From: Candidatus Woesearchaeota archaeon
GTDB taxonomy: Archaea > Nanobdellota > Nanobdellia > SCGC-AAA011-G17 > GW2011-AR17
NCBI GenBank assembly: GCA_018302165.1
Contig: JAGWAA010000060.1
Location: 1 to 5,700, forward strand
Length of the DNA: 5,700 nucleotides
Direction: 5' to 3'
Shown here in pieces: positions 4,746-5,700 of this stretch (position 1 is its first letter; every line of letters starts with the position of its first letter). The notes below the pieces were generated by a model. It was given only the letters and a program-made list of their open reading frames with translations. It ran no database searches and was not told the origin of the DNA. Position numbers and translations under genes: made by a program.

Positions 4746-5700
4746 ATCATTATATAATTCCGCTAATTGATTATAAAGCTCTTGTATATCTTCAACATAA
4801 TAAACTTGATCACCAACTGATGAACAACGACCAACAGAAGTCCAACCATTATAACCCCTAACAGCAGACGACCAATCATTATAAGTTTCTTTCAAACCAC
4901 AATCATATATCCTATCCCCATCACTCAAAGCAGTTTCATATTTTTCATCCAAAATAATTGCACCACATTCAATATTATTATCAATATTATCTTCACCTGA
5001 CAAATCTCTTATTGTATTCAAATCTAATTCTGAAGAGCAAACATCCCAAGAGCATATTTGCATTAATCCAACACAACTTGCTGATGAAGTTACATCATAT
5101 TGACAACTAGACTCTTGCATCATTATAGCTAATAACAAGAATGGATCTAAATCATACTTTTCAGCAACATCAAATAATTTTATAGCATAATCCCCACATT
5201 TTGAACCACAACTACAACCTCTAGTAGAAACATAACTCTTAAAATCAATTTCATCATCAGAAATTGTTTGCATCATATTAGAGAATATATCTACATCTAA
5301 TTCTTGAACTAAAGTTTCCCCAAGAACATATTGAACAACATAAGCAGTAGTATCTTCTTCAACATCAATCACATCACCTTGAACATCAGCAACACTCCCA
5401 CTCAAATATTCAAAATGCATAGGATCACAATAAGTATTCCAATCACCACCCCATCTAAATCCTGCATCTTTAAATGATTCAATAATACAATCAGGTAATT
5501 GATGATTACATTCATCATTAATTTTTTTAGAATAATCCGGATTCAAATCAGGTCTAACATCAATAGCAACACCATAAGAATGAGGACTAAGCCCTAAATC
5601 ACAATTAGGAGCAGTACCCTTATTTTGAGTACATCTATAATTATATGTTCCACCAGCAGAACCTAAGAATTCACGAATAGAATAACCATAATTATTATTA
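4734..5700 (-). CDS. M15 (VanY/CwlK-like) peptidase fused to SLT lytic transglycosylase, 5' end outside window
   Basis: About 321 residues are visible; the N-terminus is cut off, so a signal peptide cannot be checked. The TTG at 5546 is internal, because the same frame continues upstream with conserved sequence. Domain 1 is an M15 zinc peptidase: SPHSYGVAIDV carries the HxxGxAxD ligands (visible residues 40 and 47), and GFRWGGDWNTYCDPMHFE supplies the third zinc His (residue 95). Such enzymes cut peptidoglycan peptides. An acidic linker (residues about 100-155) leads to domain 2, an SLT lysozyme-like fold: LLAIMMQESSCQYDV with catalytic Glu196, SASCVGLMQIC, and SSAVRGYNGW. It would cleave the MurNAc-GlcNAc glycan. 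At least 15 cysteines, several close together (GCSCGSKC), imply disulfides and an extracellular location. The next gene overlaps by ATGA. A bacterial or virus-derived lysin is the alternative reading, but both domain calls are strong. Confidence 0.9.
   Translation of the reverse strand, partial: NNNYGYSIREFLGSAGGTYNYRCTQNKGTAPNCDLGLSPHSYGVAIDVRPDLNPDYSKKINDECNHQLPDCIIESFKDAGFRWGGDWNTYCDPMHFEYLSGSVADVQGDVIDVEEDTTAYVVQYVLGETLVQELDVDIFSNMMQTISDDEIDFKSYVSTRGCSCGSKCGDYAIKLFDVAEKYDLDPFLLLAIMMQESSCQYDVTSSASCVGLMQICSWDVCSSELDLNTIRDLSGEDNIDNNIECGAIILDEKYETALSDGDRIYDCGLKETYNDWSSAVRGYNGWTSVGRCSSVGDQVYYVEDIQELYNQLAELYNDEAG

Noticed and set aside
4734..5546. TTG at 5546 as the start of the M15-SLT protein
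   Set aside because: The same frame upstream encodes the essential zinc-binding SPHSYGVAIDV segment, so the true start lies beyond the window.
1..5700. CRISPR array, insertion sequence, integrase site or long repeats
   Set aside because: No repeated spacer-like units, transposase motifs or long direct or inverted repeats were seen on either strand by eye.

Overview
The window is AT-rich and looks archaeal, most likely from a small-genome DPANN lineage of the Pacearchaeota/Woesearchaeota kind (inference, about 75% sure). The evidence is promoter geometry. Genes that should begin a transcript (start codons at 3002, 3985 and probably 1668) have no Shine-Dalgarno sequence. Instead they carry a TATA-like box centred 26-27 nt before the start codon, which is the pattern of leaderless archaeal transcripts. 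The two starts inside transcripts (hisS at 1378, the membrane protein at 4737) do have G-rich ribosome-binding sites. The tRNA lacks an encoded CCA. A CPR-type bacterium is the main alternative.

Left edge (1-138): the 3' end of an unidentified plus-strand gene, possibly followed by a 19-codon ORF coupled by ATGA. These converge on a minus-strand translation block. In that block a tRNA-His(GTG) gene (1404-1476) lies 25 nt upstream of the gene for its own synthetase, hisS (139-1378). hisS is damaged: the first 12 codons, ending in the family signature KGTRDF, are out of frame with the rest, and about 20 conserved residues are missing at a run of eight T. The cause is either a real deletion or an assembly error.

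Middle (1477-3985): a divergent intergenic region, a plus-strand 100-residue orphan protein (1668-1970), and a convergent DUF362 protein (1953-3002) that overlaps the orphan's 3' end by 18 bp. Upstream of DUF362 is a predicted lipoprotein (3053-3985) with motifs resembling the TraB/Tiki/ChaN superfamily. Its promoter TATA box is the centre of a perfect 18-bp palindrome.

Right part (4021-5700): a two-gene operon read leftwards. The upstream gene, cut by the window end, encodes a secreted-looking, cysteine-rich fusion of an M15 (VanY/CwlK-like) zinc peptidase and an SLT-type lytic transglycosylase. Together these domains would cut both the peptide and the glycan parts of bacterial peptidoglycan. 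The downstream gene, overlapping by ATGA, encodes a six-helix membrane protein of unknown family with an acidic external loop. If the host is an archaeon it has no murein of its own, so this pair is the best candidate here for an undescribed system, perhaps one aimed at neighbouring or host bacteria. The lipoprotein next to it may belong to the same cell-surface neighbourhood, but it has its own promoter.
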